The notes under the pieces: model-generated | Seen by the model: only the letters and a program-made list of their open reading frames with translations | What the model was told of the DNA's origin: nothing | The model's database searches: none | Origin: Agaricus subrufescens | Lineage: Eukaryota; Basidiomycota; Agaricomycetes; Agaricales; Agaricaceae | Direction: 5' to 3' | Length of the DNA stretch: 64,000 bases | Assembly (NCBI GenBank): GCA_029945375.1 | Contig: CM057068.1 | Location: 62,001-126,000 of the forward strand | Translations under genes and position numbers: made by a program | Shown here: positions 23,995-36,192 of the stretch, in pieces | Layout of the letters: each line of letters opens with the position of its first letter | How positions within the stretch are numbered: position 1 is the first letter of the stretch

Positions 23995-25605
23995 ATGGCC
24001 ACCAGAAGCTCCTCGTCCTCAAGCTTTACCCACACGCCTAGTTCCTCGATCTCTGGGCGCATAGCTCGTGACGTAGCGATTAATACGGCCCCACATCCGC
24101 ACCAACAACAAGTCCCGAGTCGATCGGCGCGTCAAACCCGTAACCCCATACACCGTGAATCGCAACACTATCCGATGGCCGAACGTTGTATGTGCTCGTC
24201 CTGCCATCTGTCTGCGAAATTATTCCCTCGTACGGGTGATGGACGGATCATGCTCCCAGTCGTACCTGTGACTCGAACTCATGCAACGGCCCATGCTCAT
24301 ATTGGCAACCACGGAGCAGAAGGCAGTGATTTGACTCAATACATGCTGGCACCCAATGACATCCCAGGAGGTGAGTTGGGTGTTTCATTCATTTTAAAAC
24401 GGATTTACTCAATTGGATTATTGTCGAGTTACTCAGGACTCGGCAGATCCTCTAAATCATCAACTGCGAGTGAGGTAACCATGTCAGCCCCCTCATACCC
24501 ATCTGGAATGAACACGTCGACCAAACTGCATGACAGAACCCATGTGGTTCCCCCAAGCAGTTCAATTCCGCCTTATCATGGATATTCTCATGACATGAAT
24601 TCAGCTTCCGATTCACGACCCCCAGCTTTTGGTGAGTAAATAATCATCTCTCGACCTTTTATAGTCTCGCTTGGGCGCCGAGATGAAAACAAGGCTTGCG
24701 CTGTCTTCTACGGTCCATTCATATCGCTTATCCTGAGCTCGCTACTGATACGGACCTTTTGTTTCGTTTCATAGATTCCTGCGAGCGCGAATCGGAAAGA
24801 GACGACCAAGTCGACACCGATGGAGACACAGAAATGAAGGTCCCACACCCTACGTTACTTACTGGACCTGGGGTTGCTGGCTCACGGAGTGTCTCCCGAT
24901 TCAATTCTCATCCTTCTCCGAACCACACCTCTCAATCATCAGACATCAATGCGCCCCGCCAAACTGCTCATGATTGTGATTATGAGACGGCTAAATCATC
25001 TGGCCGACCGCGCTCTAGTTCATATACAGGCCCTCAGTTGCCACCTCACCCTGCTCTTGTGCTGCAGCTCTCATCAATGGTGATGAATCCCACAGCCAAA
25101 AGAGGCCGACCAAAAGGAAAAGGAAAATCGAAACCCGCAACATCTTCTGCGGATAATTTCTCAGATGGTGCCAGTTCCACGAGAAATTCTCCAAACCTTC
25201 CACTCGGGGGTCCGAACCATTCGCAGCCTCCTCAACACCCTGCATCACATCAACAAAGCGTTAATGGGGCACCCAATGCGGCAATAGGCCCGCTGATAGG
25301 TGCCTCTGCAGCACAACAGGACCTTGCGCCGTGTAAACCTCGACGAGGCCGCCCTCCAAGGCATGAAGTTGTCCCTGGAATGGGTGAGTTTACCGTCTTC
25401 CTGTAAAAGTATCTTTGTATTCTATTTCTCGGTGCATCTGGAGTTCTCGCCCACCCATTTAACTGTTAATTATTATCCCTTGCCTGCACTTCTTGTTCTT
25501 TCTTTCTTCTACTTGTCAGTGCGCCGTTCATGGATGAGGAAAAAAGGGACCCCTGGACCTTGGCGTGCTCTCGGTGATGTCCACGGAGATGGATTGTCAC
25601 GATGA
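23995..25605 (+). CDS. AT-hook DNA-binding protein, otherwise unknown
   Basis: Probable nuclear, minor-groove-binding protein. Exons 23995-24370, 24437-24631, 24775-25383, 25520-25605, giving 421 residues. Two AT-hooks are visible: KRGRPKGKGKSKP and KPRRGRPPRHE, each with the core (R)GRP, about 85 residues apart in the third exon. The rest is Ser/Pro/His-rich and disordered. A Cys pair (RCMCSSCHLSAKL) near residue 64 might be part of a metal site but is incomplete. The first intron is 66 nt with good borders (GTGAGT..CTCAG) and contains no stop in frame, so its retention would simply insert 22 residues. The reading frame upstream of ATG 23995 is open, but only with a TTG, so the ATG just after the TATA box is chosen. 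The last exon ends in LGDVHGDGLSR. Confidence 0.72.
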
Positions 25606-28600
25606 ATGACATATGCCTCCTGGCATCCAGGACCCTGACGTAGATAAAGGGAGGCAGGATCTCAGTTTGGTCCCTTCTATCGAATGTTCAGATGGGACTC
25701 TGGCCCACATGCGGCGTAAACTAAAGACTTGGAGCAAGAAATGCACCAAGGCACCGTTTCACATCACCATTCGGCGATCTCACGCATTTACATCACGAAC
25801 ACCGGTCGTCCTGAGGCGACGACCTAGCTGCACTTCACCTATCTATAGCTGATGTGGCAATATTCACCAGAACGACCTCTCATGAACCACAGGATACTCA
25901 TACGTTGGAACTATATGTTATGACCCTTCTTGTTACTCTTCGTTGACTTCCCTTGATTCATGTACTATACTGATCGTTCTCCTCGGCATTCCGGTCCTGA
26001 GCGATCATTAGCTCCTGTTAGTTACTTGTCCCCGTATTTTTTTTTTACCCATTGTAGTTATGCTTTGTGCGGCGATAGTGATACGATAATGATAGTTCAG
26101 CATTAGAGTATTATCGTTTAGAGTGTAATTTTCCCAACCTCAAGCCGGCCGAATGACTTCAAGATTGATGATTCCTCCATGTAGTTCCCTTGGTGCCCTA
26201 ACACAGGATGCTCTGGAACACTGGATTCAGTGAAGGGGAACACCACATATGTATTACGGCGATCTTTAAATATAGTCTTCTATGTTGTTGTCCAGAAGCG
26301 TTGTCAGCTAAACTTCTTAACTCCAGATTTTTTTTGATTTTCTTGGGTTCTGATTGACCTCATCGTCATCAGCGCGGACGCCGCCGGTTTGACAATGTTC
26401 GTTGGTTTGTATTCAGTTCATTAGGTATTCGATTAGCAAATCGAAGGGTTACTACTAGCTAGGACGGATAATGTCAAGTGATCTGATAATTCTCGCCAAG
26501 CTTCAGCCTTCCCACCAATAGAGCACCCTTTCTATTAATTTTGTATTATTACGGGCCCTGTTGAAAAAGGAACCCTGAACCCTCGTTTTCACAATGACAG
26601 TTGTGGGGGAATTTTGTTTTTGGTTCAGTTGAGCGTCGAGCCTGGGCCCCAGGCACACAGACACTTGCAATATAAAACTTTGGCGGAGGTAGATCATGAC
26701 GATTGTCTAAACCCATAGCCGATTGTCAATGCTTTACCATCTGCACAAAGAGCAACCCATCAAGCGCTGTCGCCTGGTTTGTTGATTCGGTTTTGCCTGG
26801 CGAATTGGCTCGGTACCGTCATGATCACCAAATTCTGTACAGATAGCTTGGAAACTCAAGCGCCTACTTTGTGACACATGACAAGAAGCTTAGTCGGCAT
26901 CGTTGTGGCTCCGATAGCGGTTTCCTCCTTCAGTATTAGAAATATACATTCTGGTCCTCGTGATCATTTCCCTTTATACTTCTTTGTTCCATTGAACCCT
27001 TTACTCGAAAACCGAGTAATGATTCGTTCTGTCAAGGAGGGCATCAAGCAGAAATTTAACCACTTCTCCATATTACTCAGCTCGCCCTTACCCTTTCTTA
27101 TCTACCCTTCACCATAAAATCGCGCTGTTTGCTCTCCTCGGTCGGTCTTTGTGAGGCGATAAAATCCTGATACCTATCTGATAAGCATATGGATGTCGAG
27201 CGTCGACACCTGGCTTGCTGCAAGTGGGTAGAAAATTTGAACGATAGTTTAGGGGTAAATGACTACTTGCAGATTGCATCTAATTGAAGCTTAGATGTGG
27301 TGAATGAGATGAGGAGGGCCAAGAGGAGACATGGGCAAAAGCAGCCGAGGCTCGTATCCGAGTAACTCGGTCGTTTCATGTGCTTACGGTCTATCTGCTA
27401 GATCACCGGACCGCCGTAATGAATATGTGACAGCGCGATCCTAACTGGGAAGCCGATTTCTCATTTTTGTTCACCCCTGACGATCGTTGGACCAGAGACT
27501 CCGCCGCCGAATCCGGTGGTCCACTGTCAGAGATTGATTAGGAGGTGCTGAGCAGCATTGAAATAGCAATAGTAGCTCCGCCGCCGGTTGGAAACTGTTG
27601 CCTCGTGCTGTACATGACTGTACATGGAGACTTGGAAATATACGTATTTGGGGATACGTTGCGTTAGGGATGGTAATGGCGTCACTCAGACGTCACTTTG
27701 GTAAACGATTGATATGGCCGATGTAGCGACGACCTCTTATGAACGGTGAGGTTAACTAATGGAGAACAAGGTTTGGCACCAGTCTCTCCAAAGCTACTCC
27801 GCGACTGGGACATTGGCAGGTCAAAGTTAGATTTGATGGAATTGACTCAGGTGATAATGACAATTTGGCAATGCCAATGCATGCCCGAAAGCCTTTTTCT
27901 GAAGTAATGGTTCATGTGACAAGGATGAGTATGAAATAGTCGCCGTCTCGGACCGCAAAGAGGTAAATGACCTGAAGATCCTCGCAGAATTTGGAAATAC
28001 CCTGGAAGTGCCCGCATTCTGGTGATGGTTCGAACTAGTTCTTATTGCCACCGTCATAGCTCCAAGCGAGCCCCAAGGAAAAGATGCATGGCGCCACCAC
28101 GTGTCTTTTTTAGAGCCATCGACATGCATGGTACAGCTCTTGGCCGAAGTATTCCTCTTCTTGACAACGCTTTAATCCCTCTGCCACAAGCGATGTTTGT
28201 GTCTCGGCTCGGCAGAATGCGGAGAGATGATAGCGCGGAATAAAATGACACGGGTCGTCAGCGAAGTTCGGTCAGGATGGTTTGAGTTGTTTTCTGGGCA
28301 TTACTCTCTTGTGCATCCTGCCCAGCCTCCCGGCAACCGCTGGCAAAAACTTCTGATGAGGTCTAACGGCCGAAAACCCCCTCAGCACCGCTGATGTATT
28401 TTGGAATGATTGTGGCTTTACTTATCCCCTCCCGAAATGACTTGTTCTCAAGGATTCTGGTCTTGATCAGGAAAAGAAGTGCTTCTCTGTTCTGAGGTAC
28501 CGACATTGTCGGTAAAATCCGGCTCGAATGATAAGGGAGTACTTCCCTAGTTTAGCCTTTTTTAGTTAAATCCTCAAGGCCTGAACTTTGAAAGCGTGTG

Positions 28601-30792
28601 AATTAGTAACTGAAAAGGTAAACGGATAAAACGATCCTGGACGGAACAATCTGTGGGTTGCATCTATCATACTTAAGGTGAGAGCAGGCATGGTAAGACA
28701 TGGATCAGAATATAGACCTACTACGAGTATTCTCAAGTACATATGGTGCCCATTGTCTCACACCTTGTCAACTGCCATCTCACCCTTCCCAAAAACTGCA
28801 TGACAAATGGGCGTTTCAGAAAATTGTAAACTACCAGGTGGGTTGATTTGATGAACCTATCTACTTATTGCGGTAATTACGGAGGAAGCATTGATGAACG
28901 GTTCGCGTCCTGTAAGATATTAAGTAAGTGCAACATTTATTTGAAAATTTGCCGCATGTCAGACGTGAACAAGATCCCGCTCTTGGATCCGGGATGACAT
29001 ATTTGGGAGATAAAGATCTCTCGGGATTGTGTTGGTCACATTACAACGACTCGATGTAAGTTTGAACCGATGACACATTCATGACGAATACAAACATCAT
29101 GGAAAAATGAAATAAAAGAAATTCCATACCAATGAGGTTCGTTTGACGGAGGGGGTACCTAATCGTACTATATTAGGTCCGCCGGTGCGTTGAATGGTCC
29201 CTAACGATTCAGCCACTTCAGAGCCAATTGAGTTGAGTTTTGCTTTTCCACTACAAGATTTATATCGTGTGTGTCGACGCTTAAGCACCTGGATCCTTGT
29301 GGGGCACGATTCAGAGTCTCCGTGGAGGTGAGTGAAAATTATACAGTGCTATTGAGTTACTCACCCTACTCGCAGATGTTTGTCGGCGCTATGGCGCCGG
29401 AGCTAAGCTTGTCAAGAAAGATATTGGTAAACTGTCACTCCCACCATTTGTCATAGTCCGTTACTACCTTAACCTGCCAAAAGTTCCTTCAGAGAACTCA
29501 TGCTTGTCCGATTATAACAGTCAACGCAACTGCGGTGTCATTTGTGTTCAGCAACATTGCGGTAGGGAAAGTGGAGTTCTTATGAACGTGCCGGTAGATT
29601 CTAATCTTAGCAAACCCTGTGACGTGACGAGACACCGTTGCAGGAGGAGTCAAGACTTGGGATTGAAGGAGATGTCAGGAAACTCATATCAAGGCATATG
29701 AGTTTCAGACTTATCTATGAAAAGAAGCTCGGAGTGGTTTGCCTCCTTGCCCAAGGTAGGGATATTCTTGGAACTCAAACAGAAGAAGGCTGAATGCGCA
29801 TATCGATGATTTTACCAAAAAATAATATGGTTAGACTATTGCAGGACTAGTTGGTAATGTCGCTACTCCGACAAGAAACTAGACCAGATGGAAGCTGCTA
29901 CTGTGCGGAAGTTCAGGACCTCGGACCATTATGATCAATACCCCGATCCGAGTCATGTTGATATCTCCAAAACACTCCGTTGGAAACATGCTTCTGGAGC
30001 TAATTCCAATCTCTGGCTTCTTATCAGAATAGTGTTTTGAGATATTCTGTTTAGAATCCTTGTTGTACTGCTTTGAGATTGATTGTTGCCATCATGCGGT
30101 GTCATGCACTGTTTTACGGACTGTTATGAGAGAAGAAGCCCGAAGGCATATATAGGAAACACGAGAATTTGTAAGCTTGTGATGGCTAGTTCTGTTGTTG
30201 AATTCGACCTGGCCTTTGTTCAGATTCAAGAGCTATTGTCAACCTTGACACGAAACGCCGGGATATTCCAAGGAAGTTCTATACAATCACAACAAAAGAC
30301 GACAATAGCACCTCTGTTCAAGTGCTGGTTCGTGCTAGTTTCTCCATTATATAAAAGGTGCTTCTCCTGCCCCATGTGTGTTATTCCATTATATTCCAAC
30401 CACATTAAGCTATAAAGGTCCCGAGCGGTGACGATACTCGGGCGCCCGGGACCGTGAGATTTGGTATATTCGTCTTTCTTGGTCAAGTTCCACATGAGAA
30501 TGGAGGTGGAACAATACCTGGTTGACGCGGGAATTACTTTTTCCGAACCACCGCGTGAGCCAATGCAATGTTGGAATGTTGCAATACCAATACACAAAAG
30601 GGTGGCAGTGTACACGGAAAGATCACGGGTGTAGCAGGATTGTGGCGTTGTTGTTAATTCAAAATTTGCCCTTCTGTCCAGATTGGTATTTAAGTGTTCC
30701 GGCCGTCACTCCCGCTGCATCCCAAAATCTCACTTATACCCTTTTATGATCTTCACTTAACTGTATAACAGCACCCTCAAATTTCAGCGAAC
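25606..30792. other. Long gene-poor region
   Basis: About 5.2 kb in which I cannot support any gene. Open frames are at most about 130 codons, overlap each other on both strands, and show no family motifs or consistent splice joins. No long inverted or direct repeat stands out by eye. The first 250 bases hold an 80-codon frame (25613-25852) that directly follows the AT-hook stop and could be a 3' UTR. Confidence 0.45.
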
Positions 30793-31604
30793 ATGGAATT
30801 TCGTCCGCTCCCTAATGTTTTTGAAGTATGCGTTGCCTTATCTCTTTGATGACGTCGAACAATTGACCTCTGTATTAGTTCAGAAATATGGAAGACTTAA
30901 TAACGCCAAGATCCCCTTTCGATAGACTTGGACTTGAACAACATGAAGAGTTTCTAGAATGCACGGCATCTCATATTGCAGTGTGTGCAAGACCAATGCC
31001 ACTCCCAAATCATCCTAAACTTTTACTCAATTGGTGAGCAACGTGCTTAGGATGTCGAGAGTATGAATCCGAGGATCTTACGAATTGGGTATGCTAGGCA
31101 GCTTGTGGCTATAGATACCAAAGAACGCCAATCCCTTGTTTTCGAGGTGAAGCCGGTCTGGACTCGTGTCGGGTTTTTGTCGAGTGTGGCGTACGTTCTG
31201 ATCCTATTGTTTCATTTGGAAGTGAAATCAAATCACGTCTGATCAACAGTGTAACAATCCTTCCTTTGGAACAACTTGCACAGAATTCGGTTGAGACATT
31301 CTGGTGGCGTAAAAATTTGACCTCGTGGCGGAAAGATCTACCCAAGTTCAAGGAGATAATTGATCATCTGGACACGTGTGAAGCGGAGGAGATGATCGTC
31401 GACGCATATACCCAAGAAAACACTTTTTGGTGGGCAGTACGGTTGGTTGAGAAACTAGCCAAACGCAAGACCTTGCCAGGAGCTCATGGAGAGGCAACCG
31501 AGCTGGCTGCACCCTCGCCTATGCTGCCTCCGACGGCAGTGAATGATTTCACCATGACATCGGAACGGTGGTTTGAGACCCGGAAAAGTAAATATTACAT
31601 GTGA
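30793..31604 (+). CDS. Hypothetical protein, 211 residues
   Basis: No family recognised. Four exons join in perfect phase: 30793-30825, 30879-31033, 31098-31190, 31250-31604. Donors are GTATGC, GTGAGC and GTACGT; acceptors are TTAG, CTAG and ACAG. The start is ATG 30793 (MEFRPLPNVFE). The protein is soluble, with a Trp-rich core (ETFWWRKNLTSWRKDLPKF and ENTFWWAVRLVEKLAKR) and an acidic helix (DHLDTCEAEEMIVDAY). The consistent splicing and composition suggest a real, possibly lineage-restricted gene. It lies 200 bp upstream of the cap-binding protein gene on the same strand. The third-exon donor was chosen at GTACGT because it restores phase; a weaker donor ten codons earlier would also work. 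Confidence 0.6.
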
Positions 31605-31802
31605 GAGAGTCACTAAAACAAATGCACCAGCGCAACTGATCGTGAAACAGGAACCGAGGAAATGAGGAAGCGGTTGACATGCTGATGATGTAGACACTGC
31701 ACTCAATACCTTGTATGTTTTGTTGTAATGACTAATGTAATTACTATTGTGACGCATTTTGATGTAGATGGCGGTGCTGTGATTCCTTCGCCACAAACCA
31801 CG

Positions 31803-33265
31803 ATGGCCTCCACCGACGCACCTCACGACGGCACAGTCAAGCCCCCCGGTGCTGGGCGTCTGCCTCCTCTCGACAAACTCGTCGCCCGCATGGGCCTCAA
31901 TGCCCAGCTCAAAGATCCAAGCGGCGGCCCGAGTGCGACCGCCCGCCCAAGACTCGCTGCCAACGCTCTTCGAACTGGATCCACGACTTCGCTCGCGACT
32001 ACTGCATCTACCACGGATTCCATGGCAGTTAATGTTCCCAATACCCGCTCTGCATCACCATCTACTATATCCACTTCCCCTCCCCACTCTAGCGCCCAGA
32101 CTCCAACTGAGAGCAATGGCGACGGCTTGACATCGGAGAGATTAGAAAAACACAATCAGGAAATCGCTACCTTGCCTGAGAAGAAACAAGTCAAAGTCGG
32201 TTTCAAGAATATTCCGAGTCTCGACGCCATCACCGCCCGCATGGTCAAGACGCGCCAACTCAGCGTAGACGGCACTGCCAAGCCGCCGGAACCTCCAATG
32301 ATTGAAGATCCCAAGACTCCTGGGCTTCAAATGAAGGCTCCTGAACATCCATTACAGTTCCCATGGTATGTCTTCCAATTAGGGACAGTGGGCGGCAAGT
32401 ACTGATGTCACTGATCTCTAGGACGATCTATCACGACACGAAAGCCAAGTTTCCCTTCACGCCAGCATCCTCTGCATCTACGACTGCTACCGCTACTGGT
32501 ACTTCCGAACCGCTGGCCCCCTACAATAGCCACCCTCCCGACACCCAAGATTACGAAGCGGGTCTCACTGTTGTTGGCGAGTTCAATACCGTGGAGGCCT
32601 TTTGCCGTTACTTCAATTGGCTCAAACCGCCTTCTAAACTTGAGAAGAACTCAAACTACCACCTCTTCAAAACTGGAATTAAGCCCATGTGGGAAGATCC
32701 CGCTAATGCGAACGGCGGTAAATGGGTATTGACGATGAAGAACAACCCGGAACTGCTAGATCGTTCTTGGTCATTCCTGGCAATGGCACTCGTTGGGGAG
32801 GAGCTAGAGGATAACGATGAGATTTGCGGTGCGGTCGTGAGTCTGAGAACAAAAGTTGACCGGATCCAACTGTGGACCAGAAGTAAGGATGATGTTGAAA
32901 AGTTGAATAGCATTGGGAAAAAAATGGTCAAACTGCTCGAGGTCTCCGAAGCAGACCAGATTGGACTCGAATTTCAGGTTCGTTTTCAGACCTTTCACAT
33001 CTTACGAAAGGCTGACGTGATACAGTATAACACTGATGACCGGCCTCAGCCCAATAAATTCCTATCAATTCAAGCAATGCCTAATTCCAGCTTCCGATCC
33101 TCCTTCCAATCACAGGGCCCCTTGAGCGCAGGTTTATCTAGTCGCATGTCGGGTTTCCCTCATGATCAACCTGGAAACGCCAACGCTGCCTTTGGTTCGT
33201 TTGGACAGGGCGCGTTGAGTGGCCTTCCATGGAAAGGCCCTAGCGCGACTGGTCCTAAGCGTTGA
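31803..33265 (+). CDS. eIF4E2: mRNA cap-binding protein, eIF4E2/4EHP (class II eIF4E) type
   Basis: Cytoplasmic protein that binds the 7-methylguanosine cap; class II members usually repress or modulate translation. Exons 31803-32365, 32422-32977, 33026-33265, giving 452 residues. The eIF4E core runs from EHPLQFPWTIYHDTK to the LEFQYNTD region. Seen: MWEDPANANGGKWVLTM (cap-stacking Trp and Trp113 equivalent), DRSWSFLAMALVGEE, EICGAVVSLRTK and IQLWTR. At the first cap-stacking position (Trp56 in human eIF4E) the sequence reads DYEAGL, so Tyr replaces Trp, as in human 4EHP (Tyr78). The usual Trp73, which binds 4E-interacting proteins, is Cys (VEAFCRYFNWL). The long N-terminus carries two similar motifs, LPPLDKLVARM and IPSLDAITARM. 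The C-terminus is Gly/Ser-rich. An upstream in-frame ATG (31728) exists, but the context of 31803 (ACGATGG) is better. Confidence 0.92.
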
Positions 33266-33662
33266 AGCGAGCCGAGTTGGACTGTTTTGTACTTCAATGA
33301 CTGCCAATCTCCTTTTGTACCAAGTAGTGTCTGTGTTTTGTTTTGTACAGTATTGGGTATGTCAGGTACTAGCAGATCTGGAAACCGGAGTCCGTGACGA
33401 AAAGGTCGACTGAGTCACGGCCTTGTCGATTTTATCCATTGAAATATGGAACTATGTACGGCTCGTGTCATAACAACCGAAAAATACAAAATGACTTGTG
33501 AATACTGGACAAGGGCTCAAAAGGTGCAACTTGTAAAATTCTGTGGCGTCAGTTTTGCTATGCCCTTCAGTATTCCATTGTCCGATTACTATGTATTATA
33601 CTCGATGACTTTATAAGTGGCTCACTGTTAGCACCACACAGTATCTGCTGAACTTGTACCAG
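33266..33662. other. Intergenic spacer
   Basis: About 400 bases between two same-strand genes. Contains the 3' UTR of the cap-binding gene and the promoter of the F-box gene. No RNA gene or repeat seen. Confidence 0.5.
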
Positions 33663-34994
33663 ATGACCACTTGCCCCTCGATTTGCACACCATATCCGAC
33701 CTCTGAACTGAAGGAAGAGAAACCAGGACTCTTCTCCGAAAAGCAAGAACACGCGCCGCAATCACAAGTCTGTCGTCAGCCATCTTCATATTCCAACCTT
33801 CCATCTACACTTTCTTTCCCAAGAAGTGTGTTTGATTTCTTCAGACGCACAGAAAAGGAAGTTTGTAGTTCCGAACCATCGATTCAAGAGAAATGCGCTT
33901 GCGAACTAAACGCAGAACACTCACCAATCTACAAGATTCCAAATGAACTCCTTCTCCACATATTTCGATTATTTTGTTCGTCTAGCCTCGAATCTGGAGA
34001 TACATGTCCACAAATTATTTTGGGAGCTGTTTCAACCGATTGGCGTGGTCTCATCAGGAATGCCCCTGAGCTTTGGGAGACGTTCTCGGTCAGAATTACC
34101 GAGGTAAATCTGCCAAAACTTCTTCCTGTACTGCGGATATGTTGCAACAGACCAGGATTCTTTCCGAGCTTAATCCAAATTGACCTGGAAAGATTGGATT
34201 ACCTCGGGTCTGATCCCAATGGCAATATTCTGGAGTCCCTATTACCTCTAGAAAACACAATTTTTGCATCGGAAGGCTCCACTCATATCACTACCCTAAA
34301 GCTTCGCTGCCCTCCACTGCACTGGGTAACTACCAAGGCAGCTCAATGTTCCAACCTTCAGGAACTATCCCTATCCTATACATCACAGAACACCGGAACA
34401 TTCTCTTGGCCGAGCCATATTGAAGTAACTCCGTCACCGAATCTCCGTGTGCTGCGCCTTGATAATGTTCCGATCACACTTTGTCTCGAACTTCTGGAAT
34501 CATGCACCGACTTGATCGAGTTTCACTGTGTCCCAATGATATCTTCCAGAGTCAGCCCTGACTCTGATGACCAGTGGAACGACGGTCACAGTTGGTTGAT
34601 CGGGCGAACACAGGGTGAACACGTCTTTCCCAAATTGAAACACCTTACTTGGACTCTCAAAGCCAAATTTTGGGACAACTATTTTCTGCGGTTATATCGT
34701 TTTCCGAATCTCCAGGTTCTTTCTTGGCCGATTTGGTTAGGACAACATTCGAGGGAACAGTTTGATACTTTTGTGTCTGCATTACCTGAGGATTTGGAGA
34801 CGTTCGAAATGATCTACATGCCGAGTCCTCTAATGCCTTGGTATCGGTATCAGAAGATTTTGGAGAGGATCCCTCACTCGATCAAGTACTTAGTTTTTAG
34901 GGGGTTTCCCTCGCCATCCCATGCTAGGCTTCTTGAAATATCACAAGTTCCTATGCTCTTTCCCTCCTTGATTGCTATAAAATTTATACAATGA
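33663..34994 (+). CDS. F-box protein (F-box-like domain, LRR-like C-terminus)
   Basis: Predicted substrate adaptor of an SCF ubiquitin ligase. A single exon of 443 residues from ATG 33663. The F-box lies near residue 90 (IYKIPNELLLHIFRLFCSS), followed by the segment CPQIILGAVSTDWRGLIRNAPELWETFSV that is typical of basidiomycete F-box families. The remainder has irregular leucine-rich units (for example LQELSLSY, LRVLRLDNVPITL, FPKLKHLTW, FPNLQVLSW). The N-terminal 80 residues are Ser/Pro-rich. It is clearly a paralogue of the gene at 46070 on the same strand: the segment after the F-box matches closely (CPQITLGAVSSHWRKVVQNTPELW in the other copy). Lack of introns is usual for this family. The substrate is unknown. 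Confidence 0.85.
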   Translation: MTTCPSICTPYPTSELKEEKPGLFSEKQEHAPQSQVCRQPSSYSNLPSTLSFPRSVFDFFRRTEKEVCSSEPSIQEKCACELNAEHSPIYKIPNELLLHIFRLFCSSSLESGDTCPQIILGAVSTDWRGLIRNAPELWETFSVRITEVNLPKLLPVLRICCNRPGFFPSLIQIDLERLDYLGSDPNGNILESLLPLENTIFASEGSTHITTLKLRCPPLHWVTTKAAQCSNLQELSLSYTSQNTGTFSWPSHIEVTPSPNLRVLRLDNVPITLCLELLESCTDLIEFHCVPMISSRVSPDSDDQWNDGHSWLIGRTQGEHVFPKLKHLTWTLKAKFWDNYFLRLYRFPNLQVLSWPIWLGQHSREQFDTFVSALPEDLETFEMIYMPSPLMPWYRYQKILERIPHSIKYLVFRGFPSPSHARLLEISQVPMLFPSLIAIKFIQ

Positions 34995-36192
34995 TAACAA
35001 CGCAGTCTTTGCCGGTAAACGGGTTGACATACTGGCACATGGGAGATGTGAATATATTTCGTTTGGAGAGGGCAAACGTGATGATGTGCCAGAAAGTGGG
35101 AAATAGAAGTGTGATTTCCCACTAGTATCGGATAATGCTGGAGTAAGGGAGAAGGGATATTACAATTTGTGACCAGAGTAAGGGGAAAGAATCGTTCCTT
35201 TGTTAGCCCTTGTTCTTTATATGAATATTGTCGAGTACTTCGTATCCTAGCACTTGTTTATTGTAGATAATAATAGCACTAGCAACCCTTGGTTCGTCTC
35301 ATTACAATTGTTTCTGACACGAGATAGAAACATACGAGAGAATTGCTTCTTAAGCTTTGGAATCAATCAAATGCCGCTGGTCGCATCATCATAAATGCGG
35401 ATAACGAAAGAACCAGGGTCAAACGAGCAGGTTGTCTACGTTTGGACCTAAATGGCATAAAGTCGTGCCTCTCATGAATGCTCTATGCTAGCTCTACATT
35501 TCCAGCGTGCCCTGCTTCGAGGCCCTTACACTTGTCGGTACCTGGCACGAAACATGTCAACCACATAGATGACTATTAGGCTCCGATATCGGCGTTGCGG
35601 TCTTCGGATGAGGTTAGATATCACTTTATTACCACCGGGACTGACAACTACGCATAGGAGGGTATTTTTCAAAGCTGTCGCAACTGAGCCACTCCTACTA
35701 TCACACGACTTGCCAGCAAGTATAGTAGGACATGGACATAAGTCGGGAAGATCTAAAATTAGAGAGGAAATAACCGCAAAGGGTCGTCACGGCACGGATT
35801 CGGTGATAGCGTTACCTGAGTCCATGGCCTAAGACCCAGAGCCCAAAGACATCTCAGGGACGCTTTCCATTCAATTAAACCAGAAGGAATAAATGCATCC
35901 TATTAATTACCCACCGAATATGGGGTGCCGGGCTGATGGCCCGATTCAGCTCGAATTCAGGAGATAAAAACACCACCGATAGATGGCCGATGGACAGGTT
36001 TCATATACTGCCGGAACGAGGGCGACGTTCGTCGAGGATTCGAGCTGAATTGTGCCTGATTGATCTGATTTTGAACTGAGATTCACGGCTGACGCATGGG
36101 GGATCCGTCATCATCTCTGGTTTATGTGAAGCACTACAGTAAGTGGCGTTCCGAATGAGTTGAATGTGGGGAACCGGTGGCCACTTATAATT
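34995..36192. other. Intergenic region
   Basis: About 1.2 kb with no supported gene. One open frame at 35569-35832 has no motif. No repeat noticed. Confidence 0.45.

Noticed and set aside
31728..31802. Upstream in-frame ATG for the cap-binding protein
   Set aside because: Poorer start context and an unremarkable 25-residue extension; the ATG at 31803 is preferred, though the longer form cannot be excluded.
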